Positions 46,508-55,690 of a stretch of 64,000 nt of DNA are shown in pieces. This stretch comes from an uncultured Eubacteriales bacterium (lineage in GTDB: Bacteria; Bacillota; Clostridia; TANB77; CAG-508), in assembly GCA_949289635.1 (NCBI GenBank), contig CASEOS010000007.1:1-64000 (forward strand). The letters run 5' to 3'. Below the pieces are notes generated by a model. It saw only the letters and a program-made list of their open reading frames with translations. It did no database searches and was not told where the DNA came from. The stretch's first letter is position 1; each line of letters begins with the position of its first letter. The position numbers and the translations under genes are program-made.

Positions 46508-47758
46508 ATGGATACAGAATTGGAAGAAATAAAAGAGATACTAAAAAAATATGGTCAAGAACAGTTATTAAACTATTATAATGAATTAGATGAAATAAAA
46601 AAAGAAACATTATTAAATCAAATTCGTAATATCAATTTTGAACTTGTAAAAAAATTATATGATAGTACAAAAGAACAAAAAGTAAATGTAGAAGATAAAA
46701 TTACACCAATTGATTATTTGGATAAATATAAATTAAATGACCAATATAAATATTATGAAAATATAGGAAAAAAAGCAATCAGAGAAGGAAAATTAGCAGC
46801 AGTTACTATGGCAGGAGGGCAAGGAACAAGATTAGGACATAATGGACCAAAAGGAACTTATGATATTGGATTAGATTCTCACAAATCTTTATTTGAACTA
46901 TTAGCTGATAATTTGAAAGCAGAAGGTAAAAAATATGATATCATGATTCCTTGGTTTATCATGACAAGTAGAGAAAATAATAAAGAAACTGTGGAATTTT
47001 TTGAAAAACATAGATGTTTTGGTTATAAAAAAGACAAAAACCTATTCTTCTTTGTGCAAGGTGAACTTCCAATGATGGATACAGAAGGAAAAATCTTAAT
47101 TGGAGAAGATGGATTAGTAAAACTTGCAGCAGATGGACATGGTGGAATTTATGAATCACTAGTAAAAACCCAAATGACGAAAAAGATGAGAGAATTAGGC
47201 GTAGAATGGGTATTTATTGGTGGAGTAGATAACTGTTTAGTAAAAATGGTAGATCCTGTTTTAATGGGAATTGCTATTGATAAAAAAGTAACCGTAGCTT
47301 GTAAATCAGTTGTAAAAGCAAATCCACATGAAAAAGTAGGCGTATTTTGTAAAAGAAATGGAAAACCAAATGTAATTGAATATTCAGAAATTACAGATGA
47401 AATGGCAGAAGCGACTGATGAGAATGGAGAATTACTATATGGAGAATCACATATATTATGTAATTTGTTCAGTATAGATGCAATTGAAAGAATGGGGGCA
47501 GAGCCATTACCATATCATGTTGCATTTAAAAAGGCAAAATATATAGATAAAGATGGAAATTTGGTTGTACCAGATTCACCAAATGCCTATAAATTTGAAG
47601 CATTTTTATTTGATGCGTTTGGTGAAGTAGATGATATGGCAGTTTTAAGAGTAAAAAGAGAAGAAGAATTTGCACCAGTTAAAAATAGTGATGAAAAAGG
47701 TGTAGATTGCCCATCAACAGCTAGAGAATTGTATAAGAAATTTTATCATTTAGATTAA
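46508..47758 (+). CDS. UTP-sugar-1-phosphate uridylyltransferase (UDPGP/UAP family)
   Basis: The 416-residue enzyme has the UDPGP family motif TMAGGQGTRLGHNGPKG near residues 98-114. It also has FFVQGELPMMD and GGVDNCLVKMVDP. This type is closest to UDP-N-acetylhexosamine or UDP-glucose pyrophosphorylases of the eukaryote-like clade. It produces UDP-sugars for cell envelope synthesis. The ATG at 46508 is preferred because AAAGGA lies 8 nt before it; an ATG at 46499 overlaps that site. A phosphohexomutase gene follows. Confidence 0.88.
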   Translation: MDTELEEIKEILKKYGQEQLLNYYNELDEIKKETLLNQIRNINFELVKKLYDSTKEQKVNVEDKITPIDYLDKYKLNDQYKYYENIGKKAIREGKLAAVTMAGGQGTRLGHNGPKGTYDIGLDSHKSLFELLADNLKAEGKKYDIMIPWFIMTSRENNKETVEFFEKHRCFGYKKDKNLFFFVQGELPMMDTEGKILIGEDGLVKLAADGHGGIYESLVKTQMTKKMRELGVEWVFIGGVDNCLVKMVDPVLMGIAIDKKVTVACKSVVKANPHEKVGVFCKRNGKPNVIEYSEITDEMAEATDENGELLYGESHILCNLFSIDAIERMGAEPLPYHVAFKKAKYIDKDGNLVVPDSPNAYKFEAFLFDAFGEVDDMAVLRVKREEEFAPVKNSDEKGVDCPSTARELYKKFYHLD

Positions 47759-47797
47759 AGATACAAATACAAATATTTTTTAGGTTTATAAAAAATA

Positions 47798-47832
47798 AAG
47801 ATGATGTTGTAAATATACAGCATCATTTTTGT
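47798..47832 (+). terminator. Terminator after the uridylyltransferase gene
   Basis: ATGATGTTGT / ACAGCATCAT (one wobble pair) followed by TTTTTGTT. Confidence 0.75.
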
Positions 47833-47996
47833 TAGCATAAATAATAGGTTTCAATTTTTTTATTTTATACGAAATCATTTAGAAACATAGAGATTATTCT
47901 TTTAAATTTTTAAAAAAAGCTTTTTTTATTATTTTATTTATGGTACGATAGCAAGAGAATCATTATAAAGAAAAAAAGATAGGAGGGTATTATATA

Positions 47997-49724
47997 ATGA
48001 ATTACTTAGAAGAATATAAAAAATGGTGTGAAAGTCCAGAATTTGATGAAGAAACCAAAAAAGAATTATTATCTATAAAAGATGATGAAAAGGAAATAGA
48101 GGATAGATTTTATAAAGAATTAGAATTTGGAACAGCAGGACTTAGAGGTGTCATTGGAGCAGGAACTAACAGAATGAACCAATATACCGTAGGAAAAGCC
48201 ACACAAGGATTAGCAAATTATATATTAGACCAAGGTACAGAAAACAAAGGTGTAGCGATTAGCTATGATTCTAGAAAAATGTCAAAAGAATTTAGTATGC
48301 AAACAGCTCTAATTCTATGTGCAAATGGAATCAAAACCTATTTATTTGAAAGCTTAAGACCAGTTCCTGAATTATCATTTGCTATCAGAGAACTAAAATG
48401 TACAGCAGGTATTATGATAACAGCAAGTCATAATCCACCAAAATATAATGGATACAAAGTATATTGGGATGATGGAGCACAAATTGTATCACCAAGAGAT
48501 AAAGATATTATTGCAAAAGTAAGAGCAGTTGAAAGCTTTTCAGAAATAAAACAAATGTCAGAAGAAGAAGCAAAACATAAAGGATTATTAAACTTTGTAG
48601 AAACAGAGATGGATGACAAATATATTGAAAAATTAAAAAGTTTAATCTTAAATCCAGAAATTGTGAAAGAGCAAGGTAAGAAATTAAAAGTGGTTTATAC
48701 ACCATTACATGGAACAGGAAATATGGTAGCAGAAAGATTATTAAAAGAAATAGGAATTGAGAATTTATATGTTGTTCCAGAACAGAAAGAACCAGATGGC
48801 AATTTCCCAACAGTAGATTATCCAAACCCAGAAGATCCAAAAGCATTCAAATTGGCCTTAGAATTAGCAAAAAAAGTAGATGCAGATGTTGTATTAGCAA
48901 CTGATCCAGATGCCGATAGATTAGGTATTTTTGCAAAAGATACAAAAACAGGAGAATATAAAGATTATACAGGAAATATGTCAGCATTATTAATTGCAGA
49001 ATATAGAATTTCTCAAATGAAAGAAAAAGGTATGTTACCTAAAAATGGAATGTTTATCACAACTGTGGTATCTTCTGAGTTAGCAAAAGCAATTGCGAAA
49101 AATTACAATTTAGAATGTATAGAAGTATTAACAGGATTTAAAAATATTGGTGCCGTTATGAGAAAAGCGGAAGAAAATAAAGATAAACAATATGTATTTG
49201 GATTTGAAGAAAGTTATGGTTGTTTAATTGGAGATTATGCAAGAGATAAAGATGGAATTGCAGCCGTTATGGCACTTTGTGAAGCAGCATGTTATTACCA
49301 ATCAAAAGGAATGACATTGTGGGATCAAATGATAGCCATTTATGAAAAATATGGTTATTACAAAGAAACACAAGTATCTATTGTTAGAGAAGGTGCAGAA
49401 GGCGCAGAAGAAATTAAACAAATGATGACAAATACGCGTAATAAAGATATAGAAAAAATTGGAGATTATAAAGTCTTAACATTTAAAGATATAGAAAAAG
49501 ACTATGTGAAAAATATGATAACAGGAGAAGAAAGTAAAACTGGACTTCCAAAATCAAATGTTTTATATTATGAATTAGAAGACAATAATTGGTGTTGTAT
49601 TAGACCATCAGGAACAGAACCAAAAATAAAACTATATATGGGAGTAAAAGGAAAAACAGATGAAGAAGCAAGAAAAAAATTAGAAGATTTAAAACAAGCT
49701 ATGTTAGATGTTGTGAAACGCTAG
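47997..49724 (+). CDS. Phosphoglucomutase/phosphomannomutase
   Basis: The 575-residue alpha-D-phosphohexomutase has the phosphoserine loop MITASHNPPKYNGYK, the metal loop ATDPDADRLG, the sugar loop GFEESYGC and the phosphate loop RPSGTEPKIK. It interconverts hexose 1- and 6-phosphates and so supplies the preceding uridylyltransferase. The last codons (K R stop, AAACGCTAG) are part of palindromic element 5. The ribosome site is AGGAGGGT. Confidence 0.95.
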   Translation: MNYLEEYKKWCESPEFDEETKKELLSIKDDEKEIEDRFYKELEFGTAGLRGVIGAGTNRMNQYTVGKATQGLANYILDQGTENKGVAISYDSRKMSKEFSMQTALILCANGIKTYLFESLRPVPELSFAIRELKCTAGIMITASHNPPKYNGYKVYWDDGAQIVSPRDKDIIAKVRAVESFSEIKQMSEEEAKHKGLLNFVETEMDDKYIEKLKSLILNPEIVKEQGKKLKVVYTPLHGTGNMVAERLLKEIGIENLYVVPEQKEPDGNFPTVDYPNPEDPKAFKLALELAKKVDADVVLATDPDADRLGIFAKDTKTGEYKDYTGNMSALLIAEYRISQMKEKGMLPKNGMFITTVVSSELAKAIAKNYNLECIEVLTGFKNIGAVMRKAEENKDKQYVFGFEESYGCLIGDYARDKDGIAAVMALCEAACYYQSKGMTLWDQMIAIYEKYGYYKETQVSIVREGAEGAEEIKQMMTNTRNKDIEKIGDYKVLTFKDIEKDYVKNMITGEESKTGLPKSNVLYYELEDNNWCCIRPSGTEPKIKLYMGVKGKTDEEARKKLEDLKQAMLDVVKR

Positions 49725-50060
49725 GGACGTGTCAAATCGTTCCAAAATGATACCAAAAGGGACAGACCTTTCCCGGGTAAGCTAGATATACATAGAATAT
49801 AAAACCAATACACAATTTTGTATAAGCTAAATTCTCGTAGAAATTATACAAGAAAAAAGTGAGCCTCTTTCATTGTTGCTTGTCAATCATAAGCAAAATG
49901 AACATTCCTCACTTTTTTCTTTTACAATTTCTAAACTCAAATTTAGATACGCAAAATTGTTCCTTTCTTTATATTCTATGTATATCTGGCTTCACCTTGG
50001 AGTGGAAGATCTGTCCCTTTTGGTATCATTTTGGAACGATTTGACACGTCCCTAGCGTTT
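49716..50060. repeat. GGGACGTG palindromic element 5 (nested, contains both stop codons)
   Basis: Perfect 51-nt arms (49716-49766 and 50010-50060) contain AGGGACGTGTCAAATCG and the outer AAACGCTAG. They include the stop codons and final KR codons of both convergent genes, the mutase and the TtcA-like gene. The 243-nt interior holds a second palindrome (49782-49802 / 49969-49989, TAGATATACATAGAATATAA type) and a third (AAGAAAAAAGTGAG / CTCACTTTTTTCTT). It shares blocks with element 4's interior. It probably acts as a bidirectional terminator. Confidence 0.92.
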
Positions 50061-50759
50061 CCAGTCATCTAAATTTCTTTGAATGGCTCCAAATAAATTA
50101 GCTCTTATCATAGGAATATTCTTAGATAATGTATAAATTAAGTTTTTCATATCTTCTCTTTTGGATGTTCCATCCATTGGACAAACTTTTGGCATAACCT
50201 CTATATTGCTTTTTCTAACAAATCGTCTAATTTCTTTTTCAGGTGTATATACAAGAGGTCTAATTAAAGTGATTTTTGAACGGTCCATATAACTTTTAGG
50301 GGAAAATGTTCCAATATTTCCTGTATATAGCAAATTTAAAAGAAAAGTTTCTAATACATCATCTTGATTATGTCCCAGGGCAATTTTATTACAGCCTTCT
50401 CGAATGGCAATAGAGTTAATCACGCCTCTACGCAAATTGGCACATAAAGAACATGGATTTTTTTCTTTCCTGATATCAAAAACAATTTCTTTTGCATTGC
50501 TGTTTTCAACAAATAATGGAACATCGACTTCATCACATATCTTTTTTAAAAAGTCAATGTTGAAAAATTCAAAGCCTGGATTGACACTGACAGCGATTAT
50601 ATCGAATTTTTTAGGATAAAATATCTGTAAATTTTTAAAAGCTTTTAACATGGTGATAGAGTCTTTACCACCAGAAAGGCAAATGGCAATTTTATCTCCT
50701 TCTTCTATCATGTGATATTCTTCTATTGCTTTTCGCATATGACTTAATATTCTTTGCAT
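50052..50759 (-). CDS. TtcA-like PP-loop tRNA thiolation enzyme
   Basis: The 235-residue protein has the ATP-PPi loop SGGKDSITM near residue 30, and CSLC and VCPMDG cysteines that can bind an Fe-S cluster. It also has GHNQDDVLETFLLN. These fit TtcA/TtuA-type enzymes that thiolate tRNA (C32 or U54). The C-terminal KR-stop comes from palindromic element 5. The start has a GAGGAGCG ribosome site. Confidence 0.88.
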   Translation of the reverse strand: MQRILSHMRKAIEEYHMIEEGDKIAICLSGGKDSITMLKAFKNLQIFYPKKFDIIAVSVNPGFEFFNIDFLKKICDEVDVPLFVENSNAKEIVFDIRKEKNPCSLCANLRRGVINSIAIREGCNKIALGHNQDDVLETFLLNLLYTGNIGTFSPKSYMDRSKITLIRPLVYTPEKEIRRFVRKSNIEVMPKVCPMDGTSKREDMKNLIYTLSKNIPMIRANLFGAIQRNLDDWKR

Positions 50760-50870
50760 TTTCGCTCCTCTTTCTTATTTTTTTATAGTATATCATATAT
50801 TGTCAATAACTTTGAATTTTGATAAGATAAGTATGGTGAGTAGATATACATGGCTGATAGAGAAAATAGA

Positions 50871-50899
50871 TTGATTTTTAGGATGAAATATATTATAAT
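50871..50899 (+). promoter_or_regulatory. Promoter of tRNA-Arg-tadA
   Basis: TTGATT (50871-50876), spacer 17 nt, TATAAT (50894-50899), 13 nt before the tRNA. Confidence 0.75.
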
Positions 50900-50912
50900 A
50901 ATTTCTGTATAT

Positions 50913-50988
<76 letters not shown>

Positions 50989-51003
50989 AAAAATGGAGGA
51001 AAT

Positions 51004-51459
51004 ATGGAAGAAAAATTTATGCAAGAAGCATTAAAAGAGGCAAAAAAAGCATATGATAAATTAGAAGTTCCAGTAGGCTGTGTGATTGTAAAAGATGGAA
51101 AAATCATTGCAAGAGGACACAATGCAAAAGAGACAAAACAAGATACAACAAAACATGCGGAAATGATAGCGATACAAAAAGCAAGCAAAAAACTGGATTC
51201 TTGGAGATTACTAGATTGCGAAATGTATGTAACATTAGAGCCATGTAGTATGTGTGCAGGAGCCATTATTAATGCAAGGATAAAAAAATTATATATTGGT
51301 ACATTAGATAAAAAAACAGGTGCAGCAGGTTCTGTGTTAAATCTATTTGAAGATTATCCATTTAACCATAAAGTAGAAGTAGAAGCAGGCATAATGAAAA
51401 CAGAATGTGAAAAAATTTTAAAAGATTTTTTTAAGGAATTAAGAAAATTAAAACAATAG
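51004..51459 (+). CDS. tadA: tRNA-specific adenosine deaminase
   Basis: The 151-residue deaminase has the zinc and catalytic motifs HAEMIAIQKA and PCSMCAGAI. It turns A34 of tRNA-Arg(ACG) into inosine, allowing it to read CGU, CGC and CGA, but not CGG. That is relevant to the CGG frameshifts seen here. The ATG at 51004 follows TGGAGGAA, directly after tRNA-Arg(CCU). A frame extending upstream through the tRNA has no ribosome site. Confidence 0.96.
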   Translation: MEEKFMQEALKEAKKAYDKLEVPVGCVIVKDGKIIARGHNAKETKQDTTKHAEMIAIQKASKKLDSWRLLDCEMYVTLEPCSMCAGAIINARIKKLYIGTLDKKTGAAGSVLNLFEDYPFNHKVEVEAGIMKTECEKILKDFFKELRKLKQ

Positions 51460-51489
51460 AAATATATCCATATTTACAGGGAGGAAGAT

Positions 51490-52242
51490 ATGATTAATAA
51501 ATTAAAAGAGTTAACGAAAACGAAAAGTTTTCATATATGCATGATAATTGTGATTATTGTAGTTATTTTATTTGTAGTGGGTATGTTAGTTTTAAGATAT
51601 AGTGTAGAAGGAGAAACCAATATGCCATTTAATTTAAGCAAAATTGCGATTATTAGCACACAAGAAGGCATAGATGATGGACAAACAAATACCAGATGGT
51701 CATTTGATGTACACCAATCAAATGATATATATTTGTATATTAACAAAAATGATGCTTATCATAAAACAGAAATTATCAAATCTGTTCGTGTAGACAATTT
51801 TCAAATAGAAGCAAATCATACAGAGAATATAAAATTATATAGGCCAGATCCAACAGAAGAAAATCTAATATTTAAATATAAGGATGAAAATAGTATACAA
51901 AGTTTAGAATATACAGGGGATGTAGAATCAGATTTAAAAAATTTGAAAATAGCAAATCAAGGTGGTATTATTGCATTTAGGTGCTCAAATAATAATGTGG
52001 CAAAATATCAATCTGATGAAGAGGAAATTAATCATGGAGAGCTATTAAAAAAAGCAGGAATTACAGAAGAAGATTTAAAAATGAAATTAACCTTTGATTT
52101 AACAATTATCTTGGAAAGTGGAAAAGAATACCAAGCAGAAGTAAAAACGGAATTACCAATTGGTAATGTAATAGAAGAGGGAAACACTTCAACAGAAATT
52201 ACAGATTTAAAAGATATTATTTTTAAAAGAATTCATAACTAA
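51490..52242 (+). CDS. Hypothetical membrane-anchored protein
   Basis: The 250-residue protein has one N-terminal membrane helix (about 16-39) and an otherwise hydrophilic extracytoplasmic part with strand-rich character and two acidic clusters. I recognise no family. GGGAGGAAG precedes the ATG; it lies 30 nt after tadA, suggesting co-transcription. Confidence 0.6.
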   Translation: MINKLKELTKTKSFHICMIIVIIVVILFVVGMLVLRYSVEGETNMPFNLSKIAIISTQEGIDDGQTNTRWSFDVHQSNDIYLYINKNDAYHKTEIIKSVRVDNFQIEANHTENIKLYRPDPTEENLIFKYKDENSIQSLEYTGDVESDLKNLKIANQGGIIAFRCSNNNVAKYQSDEEEINHGELLKKAGITEEDLKMKLTFDLTIILESGKEYQAEVKTELPIGNVIEEGNTSTEITDLKDIIFKRIHN

Positions 52243-52260
52243 ATTATTCTAAAATAATAC

Positions 52261-52289
52261 TTGATTAAATAGAAAAATCAGTATATAAT
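52261..52289 (+). promoter_or_regulatory. Promoter of the SRP RNA gene
   Basis: TTGATT (52261-52266), spacer 17 nt, TATAAT (52284-52289). Confidence 0.75.
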
Positions 52290-52293
52290 ACAA

Positions 52294-52432
52294 ATGGTAT
52301 ATTATTTAATCTTTGTATGGAGAGTATCCAATAAAGACCTATGAATCTTGTCAGGTCCGGAAGGAAGCAGCAATAAGTAGTTTATCTTTATGTGGTATAC
52401 TTTCCATAGAGAGATTAAATAGTAGGACCATT
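52294..52432 (+). ncRNA. ffs: Signal recognition particle RNA (bacterial small type)
   Basis: The conserved apical loop with GTCAGGTCCGGAAGGAAGCA lies at 52350-52369. Long helices are formed by TATTTAATCT with AGATTAAATA and by TATGGAGAGTAT with GTATACTTTCCATA. The RNA of about 135 nt is intermediate between E. coli 4.5S and the long Bacillus form. A T run follows at 52431. It pairs with Ffh in targeting membrane proteins. dnaX is next, a common neighbour. Ends are approximate. Confidence 0.93.
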
Positions 52433-52473
52433 TTTTTCTGTTAAACAGAAAAGTTATAAAGGATGTGATAATT

Positions 52474-54120
52474 ATGGGGTACACAGCGCTTTATAGAAAA
52501 TTTAGACCATTGAATTTTTCAGAAATGGTGGGGCAAGAACATATCACTAGAACATTAAAAAATCAAATTATAGCCAATAGAGTAGGGCATGCATACCTAT
52601 TTAATGGTGGAAGAGGAACAGGAAAAACATCTGCTGCTAAAATATTAGCAAGAGCAATTAATTGTTTAAATCCAAAAGATGGAGAGCCATGTAATGAATG
52701 TGAAATTTGTAAAGGAGCTATTTCAGGTTCTCTAACAGATATTGTAGAAATGGATGCAGCTTCTAATAATAGTGTAGAAGATATTAGAAGTATCAGAGAA
52801 GAAGTAAACTTTTTGCCAACAAAAGCGAAATATAGAGTATATATCATTGATGAGGTACATATGTTATCAACAGGGGCATTTAATGCTTTATTAAAAACAT
52901 TGGAAGAGCCACCTGAACATGTAAAATTTATATTGGCAACAACAGAACCACAAAAATTACCAGCAACGATTTTATCTAGATGCCAAAGATTTGATTTTAA
53001 GAAAATTTCTAATGAAGATATCATGAAAAGACTAGAAATTGTTTGTAAAGAAAGTCATATAGAAATCACAAAAGAAGCTATGCAGATTATTGCTACTTTA
53101 TCAGAAGGTGCTATGAGAGATGCCTTATCTATTTTAGAAAGATGTATTCAAGATGGTGAAAATCAAATTAATGAAGATAAAATTAAAGACTTAGTAGGAA
53201 TTCCTAAGATGGTATTTGTTCATGACATTGTAGAATCTATTATACAATATGATGTTGATAAAGCACTTGTAACAATTAACAAAGTTTTAGAAGATGGAAA
53301 AGATATTTCTAACTTATTATGGGAAATGATAAAATATGTAAAAGATATTTTATTATATAAAGCAACCAACCATGTGGAATTATATAGTGAAGAGGAAAAA
53401 CAAAAAGTAAAGGAAATTTCGGAAACAGTTGAAAAAGAAAGACTAATAAACTTGGTGTATGCATTTTCTGAATTAGAAAACGAAATGAAATTTTCTACAC
53501 AAAAAAGTATTGTTTTTCAAGCAGGAATTATCAAGCTTTGTAGCAAGTTAGTGGTTAGCAACCATAATCGTGATTTATCAGCTAGTAATGATCAATTGGA
53601 GCAAAGAATAGAAAAAATAGAAAATTACTTAAGGAGTCATACAGGAAATGTAAATAATTATCAACAACCAGTTAGTATGGAAGTAAAAATGGCATATCAG
53701 ACACCTACAAACACAACACAAACGACACCAAAAACTGAAAAGAAAACAAATAGTGGACCAAAGAAAATGGAAACATCAACATATTCTCATAAAGTAGAAG
53801 AATATTGGCCACAAATTGTAAAAGACTTAAAGCAAAATGGAAAAATTGTATTATATACAAATTTAATGAACACAAGAGCTAGAGAAATTAACGATGTGAC
53901 CGTAGGAATAGAATTTCCTAATGGATTAACATCATTTGGAAAGACTGTATTGGAAAAACAAGAAAATATAAAAGAACTTACAAATTTAGTTTCTATGGCA
54001 TCAGGAAAACCAATGAATATAAAATATATTACAAATGTAGGAAATGTAGGAGAAACAAAAGAACCCAATATAAAAAGTATTGCAAATGATTCAGATATAC
54101 CATTTCATGTTATTGAATAA
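52474..54120 (+). CDS. dnaX: DNA polymerase III subunits gamma/tau
   Basis: The 548-residue clamp-loader ATPase begins MGYTALYRKFRPLNFSEMVG. It has Walker A GGRGTGKTSAAK near residues 44-55, the zinc module with cysteines in CNECEICK, Walker B IDEVHML, and the sensor SRCQRFDF. The C-terminal third (about 385-548) is a variable tau part. I choose ATG 52474 after AAAGGATGTG; the upstream ATG is not preceded by a ribosome site. ybaB and recR follow, the usual order. Confidence 0.96.
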   Translation: MGYTALYRKFRPLNFSEMVGQEHITRTLKNQIIANRVGHAYLFNGGRGTGKTSAAKILARAINCLNPKDGEPCNECEICKGAISGSLTDIVEMDAASNNSVEDIRSIREEVNFLPTKAKYRVYIIDEVHMLSTGAFNALLKTLEEPPEHVKFILATTEPQKLPATILSRCQRFDFKKISNEDIMKRLEIVCKESHIEITKEAMQIIATLSEGAMRDALSILERCIQDGENQINEDKIKDLVGIPKMVFVHDIVESIIQYDVDKALVTINKVLEDGKDISNLLWEMIKYVKDILLYKATNHVELYSEEEKQKVKEISETVEKERLINLVYAFSELENEMKFSTQKSIVFQAGIIKLCSKLVVSNHNRDLSASNDQLEQRIEKIENYLRSHTGNVNNYQQPVSMEVKMAYQTPTNTTQTTPKTEKKTNSGPKKMETSTYSHKVEEYWPQIVKDLKQNGKIVLYTNLMNTRAREINDVTVGIEFPNGLTSFGKTVLEKQENIKELTNLVSMASGKPMNIKYITNVGNVGETKEPNIKSIANDSDIPFHVIE

Positions 54121-54264
54121 CAATATCTGAAATTCATGTATATAAGTGATTATCGTTTGGTATCTTACGCGGTGTTTCAAAATAATAAAAATATGTGTAA
54201 GGTAAGACAATCATCAAAAAATAAAATATAAAATGATATTTATAAAAGAAAGGAATGTGAAATT

Positions 54265-54609
54265 ATGTCAAAAAGAGGTGGATTCCCAGGAGGAATGGGA
54301 GGATTCGGCGGAATGAATATGAATAACTTAATGAAACAAGCAAAAAAAATGCAAGAGGATATGGAAAAATCACAAGCAGAATTAGCAAGCAAAGATTTTG
54401 AAGCAACAGCAGGTGGTGGTGCAATATCTGTAAAGGTATCAGGAGAGAAAGTGATTAAAGAAATTAAAATTCAAAAAGATGTAGTTGATCCTGATGATGT
54501 AGAAATGTTAGAAGACTTAATATTAACATGTGTTAATGAAGCTTTAAGAAAAGTAGATAGTGCACAAGCTGATCAATTAGGAAAATTTAATATACCAGGA
54601 TTTATGTAA
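54265..54609 (+). CDS. ybaB: YbaB/EbfC family nucleoid-associated protein
   Basis: The 114-residue protein has a Gly/Met-rich N-terminus ([17 protein letters not shown]), which is followed by the YbaB core with [18 protein letters not shown] and [16 protein letters not shown]. The dimer binds DNA. It lies between dnaX and recR as in most bacteria. An AAAGGAATG ribosome site precedes the ATG. Confidence 0.95.
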   Translation: MSKRGGFPGGMGGFGGMNMNNLMKQAKKMQEDMEKSQAELASKDFEATAGGGAISVKVSGEKVIKEIKIQKDVVDPDDVEMLEDLILTCVNEALRKVDSAQADQLGKFNIPGFM

Positions 54610-54691
54610 AAATAAAAGGGATTATAGGGTTTTCCGAATAATCTCTTTTTAAATTATAGGAATATATAAACAAATGAAATGGAGGTACAAA

Positions 54692-55291
54692 ATGTCATTA
54701 TATTCGCCATCAATAGAAAAATTAATAGAAAGTTTTGAAAAATTACCAAGTATTGGACATAAAACAGCAGCAAGACTTGCTTTTTACATATTAAATAGTT
54801 CAGAAGAAGAAACAAAGGAATTTGTCAATTCTATCTTAGAAGCAAAAAAGAATTTAAAATATTGTAGTATATGTTATAACATTTCTGATACAGACCCTTG
54901 TCCAATTTGTAGTAATCCAAAAAGAGATACATCTTCTATTTGTGTTGTAGAAGATGTAAGAGATATTATTGCGATGGAAAAAACACATGAATTTAGAGGG
55001 GTATATCATGTTTTACATGGTTCTATCTCACCAATGAATGGTGTAGGACCAGATGATATCAAAATAAAAGAATTATTAGCTAGATTAATGGATGGAACTG
55101 TAAAAGAAGTTATTTTAGCAACGAATCCAAGAGTAGAAGGGGAAGCAACAGCCATGTATTTGTCTAAATTAATAAAACCTTTAGGAATCAAAGTAACAAG
55201 AATAGCACATGGCATACCAGTAGGTGGTGATTTGGAATATACAGATGAAATCACATTGACAAAAGCATTAGAAGGAAGAAGAGAATTATAA
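54692..55291 (+). CDS. recR: Recombination protein RecR
   Basis: The 199-residue protein has the helix-hairpin-helix region [17 protein letters not shown], a C4 zinc motif ([16 protein letters not shown]) and a Toprim domain starting VVEDVRDI. It acts with RecO/RecF in gap repair. The ATG at 54692 follows TGGAGGT and gives the typical length. The stop is immediately followed by palindromic repeat 6. Confidence 0.96.
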   Translation: MSLYSPSIEKLIESFEKLPSIGHKTAARLAFYILNSSEEETKEFVNSILEAKKNLKYCSICYNISDTDPCPICSNPKRDTSSICVVEDVRDIIAMEKTHEFRGVYHVLHGSISPMNGVGPDDIKIKELLARLMDGTVKEVILATNPRVEGEATAMYLSKLIKPLGIKVTRIAHGIPVGGDLEYTDEITLTKALEGRREL

Positions 55292-55324
55292 AAGTTGCCA
55301 AAGGGGACGTGCCATTTTGGCAAC
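55291..55324. repeat. GGGGACG solitary unit (element 6)
   Basis: A single TTGCCAAA-GGGGACGTGCCA-TTTTGGCAA unit, identical over 34 nt to the left half of element 2 at 10048-10081. It has no inverted partner. It directly follows recR. Confidence 0.92.
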
Positions 55325-55399
55325 AATCAACATAAAGTTGAAAAATTGCCATTTTTTTGTTATAATAAACAATAGAAACCCAGGAAAGGGGGATTAGGT

Positions 55400-55663
55400 A
55401 TGGAAGGAAGGAGGATGACTATCCCAAAAGAACTTTTAGACAAATCCAGTCTGAAAGGGGTTAATAAAATATTACTTATCCTTGAGGGAAAAGAAATTTT
55501 GTTAATTCCTTATACTGAGGAGTGGCAAGGATTAAAAGTTCTGGGAAGTCGAGCGCTTGATGAAAAAGGGCGTTTTTTCTTTCCAACAAATCTCCATATT
55601 TCTCCAGATGAATTGATGCTATACTTTCTAGATGGAGAAATATGGATTACCCGGCACATCTGA
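55400..55663 (+). CDS. AbrB/MraZ-like small protein with foreign-looking codon use
   Basis: The 87-residue protein has two similar halves. The second has LDEKGRFFFPTNLHI, close to the beta-hairpin pattern LDEKGRIVIP of AbrB/MraZ folds; the first has RRMTIPKELL. I infer a DNA-binding swapped-hairpin fold, but no family is certain. Codons such as CTG, CTT, CGA, CGT and GGG are frequent, unlike neighbours. It contains the only in-frame CGG (55652-55654, third from the end) outside frameshift sites in this window. AAAGGGGG precedes the ATG. Confidence 0.6.
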   Translation: MEGRRMTIPKELLDKSSLKGVNKILLILEGKEILLIPYTEEWQGLKVLGSRALDEKGRFFFPTNLHISPDELMLYFLDGEIWITRHI

Positions 55664-55690
55664 TAGAGTGCCGGGTTCATTTAATTTTTT
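55649..55690 (+). terminator. GC-rich terminator overlapping the AbrB/MraZ-like gene end
   Basis: CCCGGCAC / GTGCCGGG (8 bp) around a 10-nt loop, then TTCATTTAATTTTTT. It is much more GC-rich than any other terminator in the window. Confidence 0.85.
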
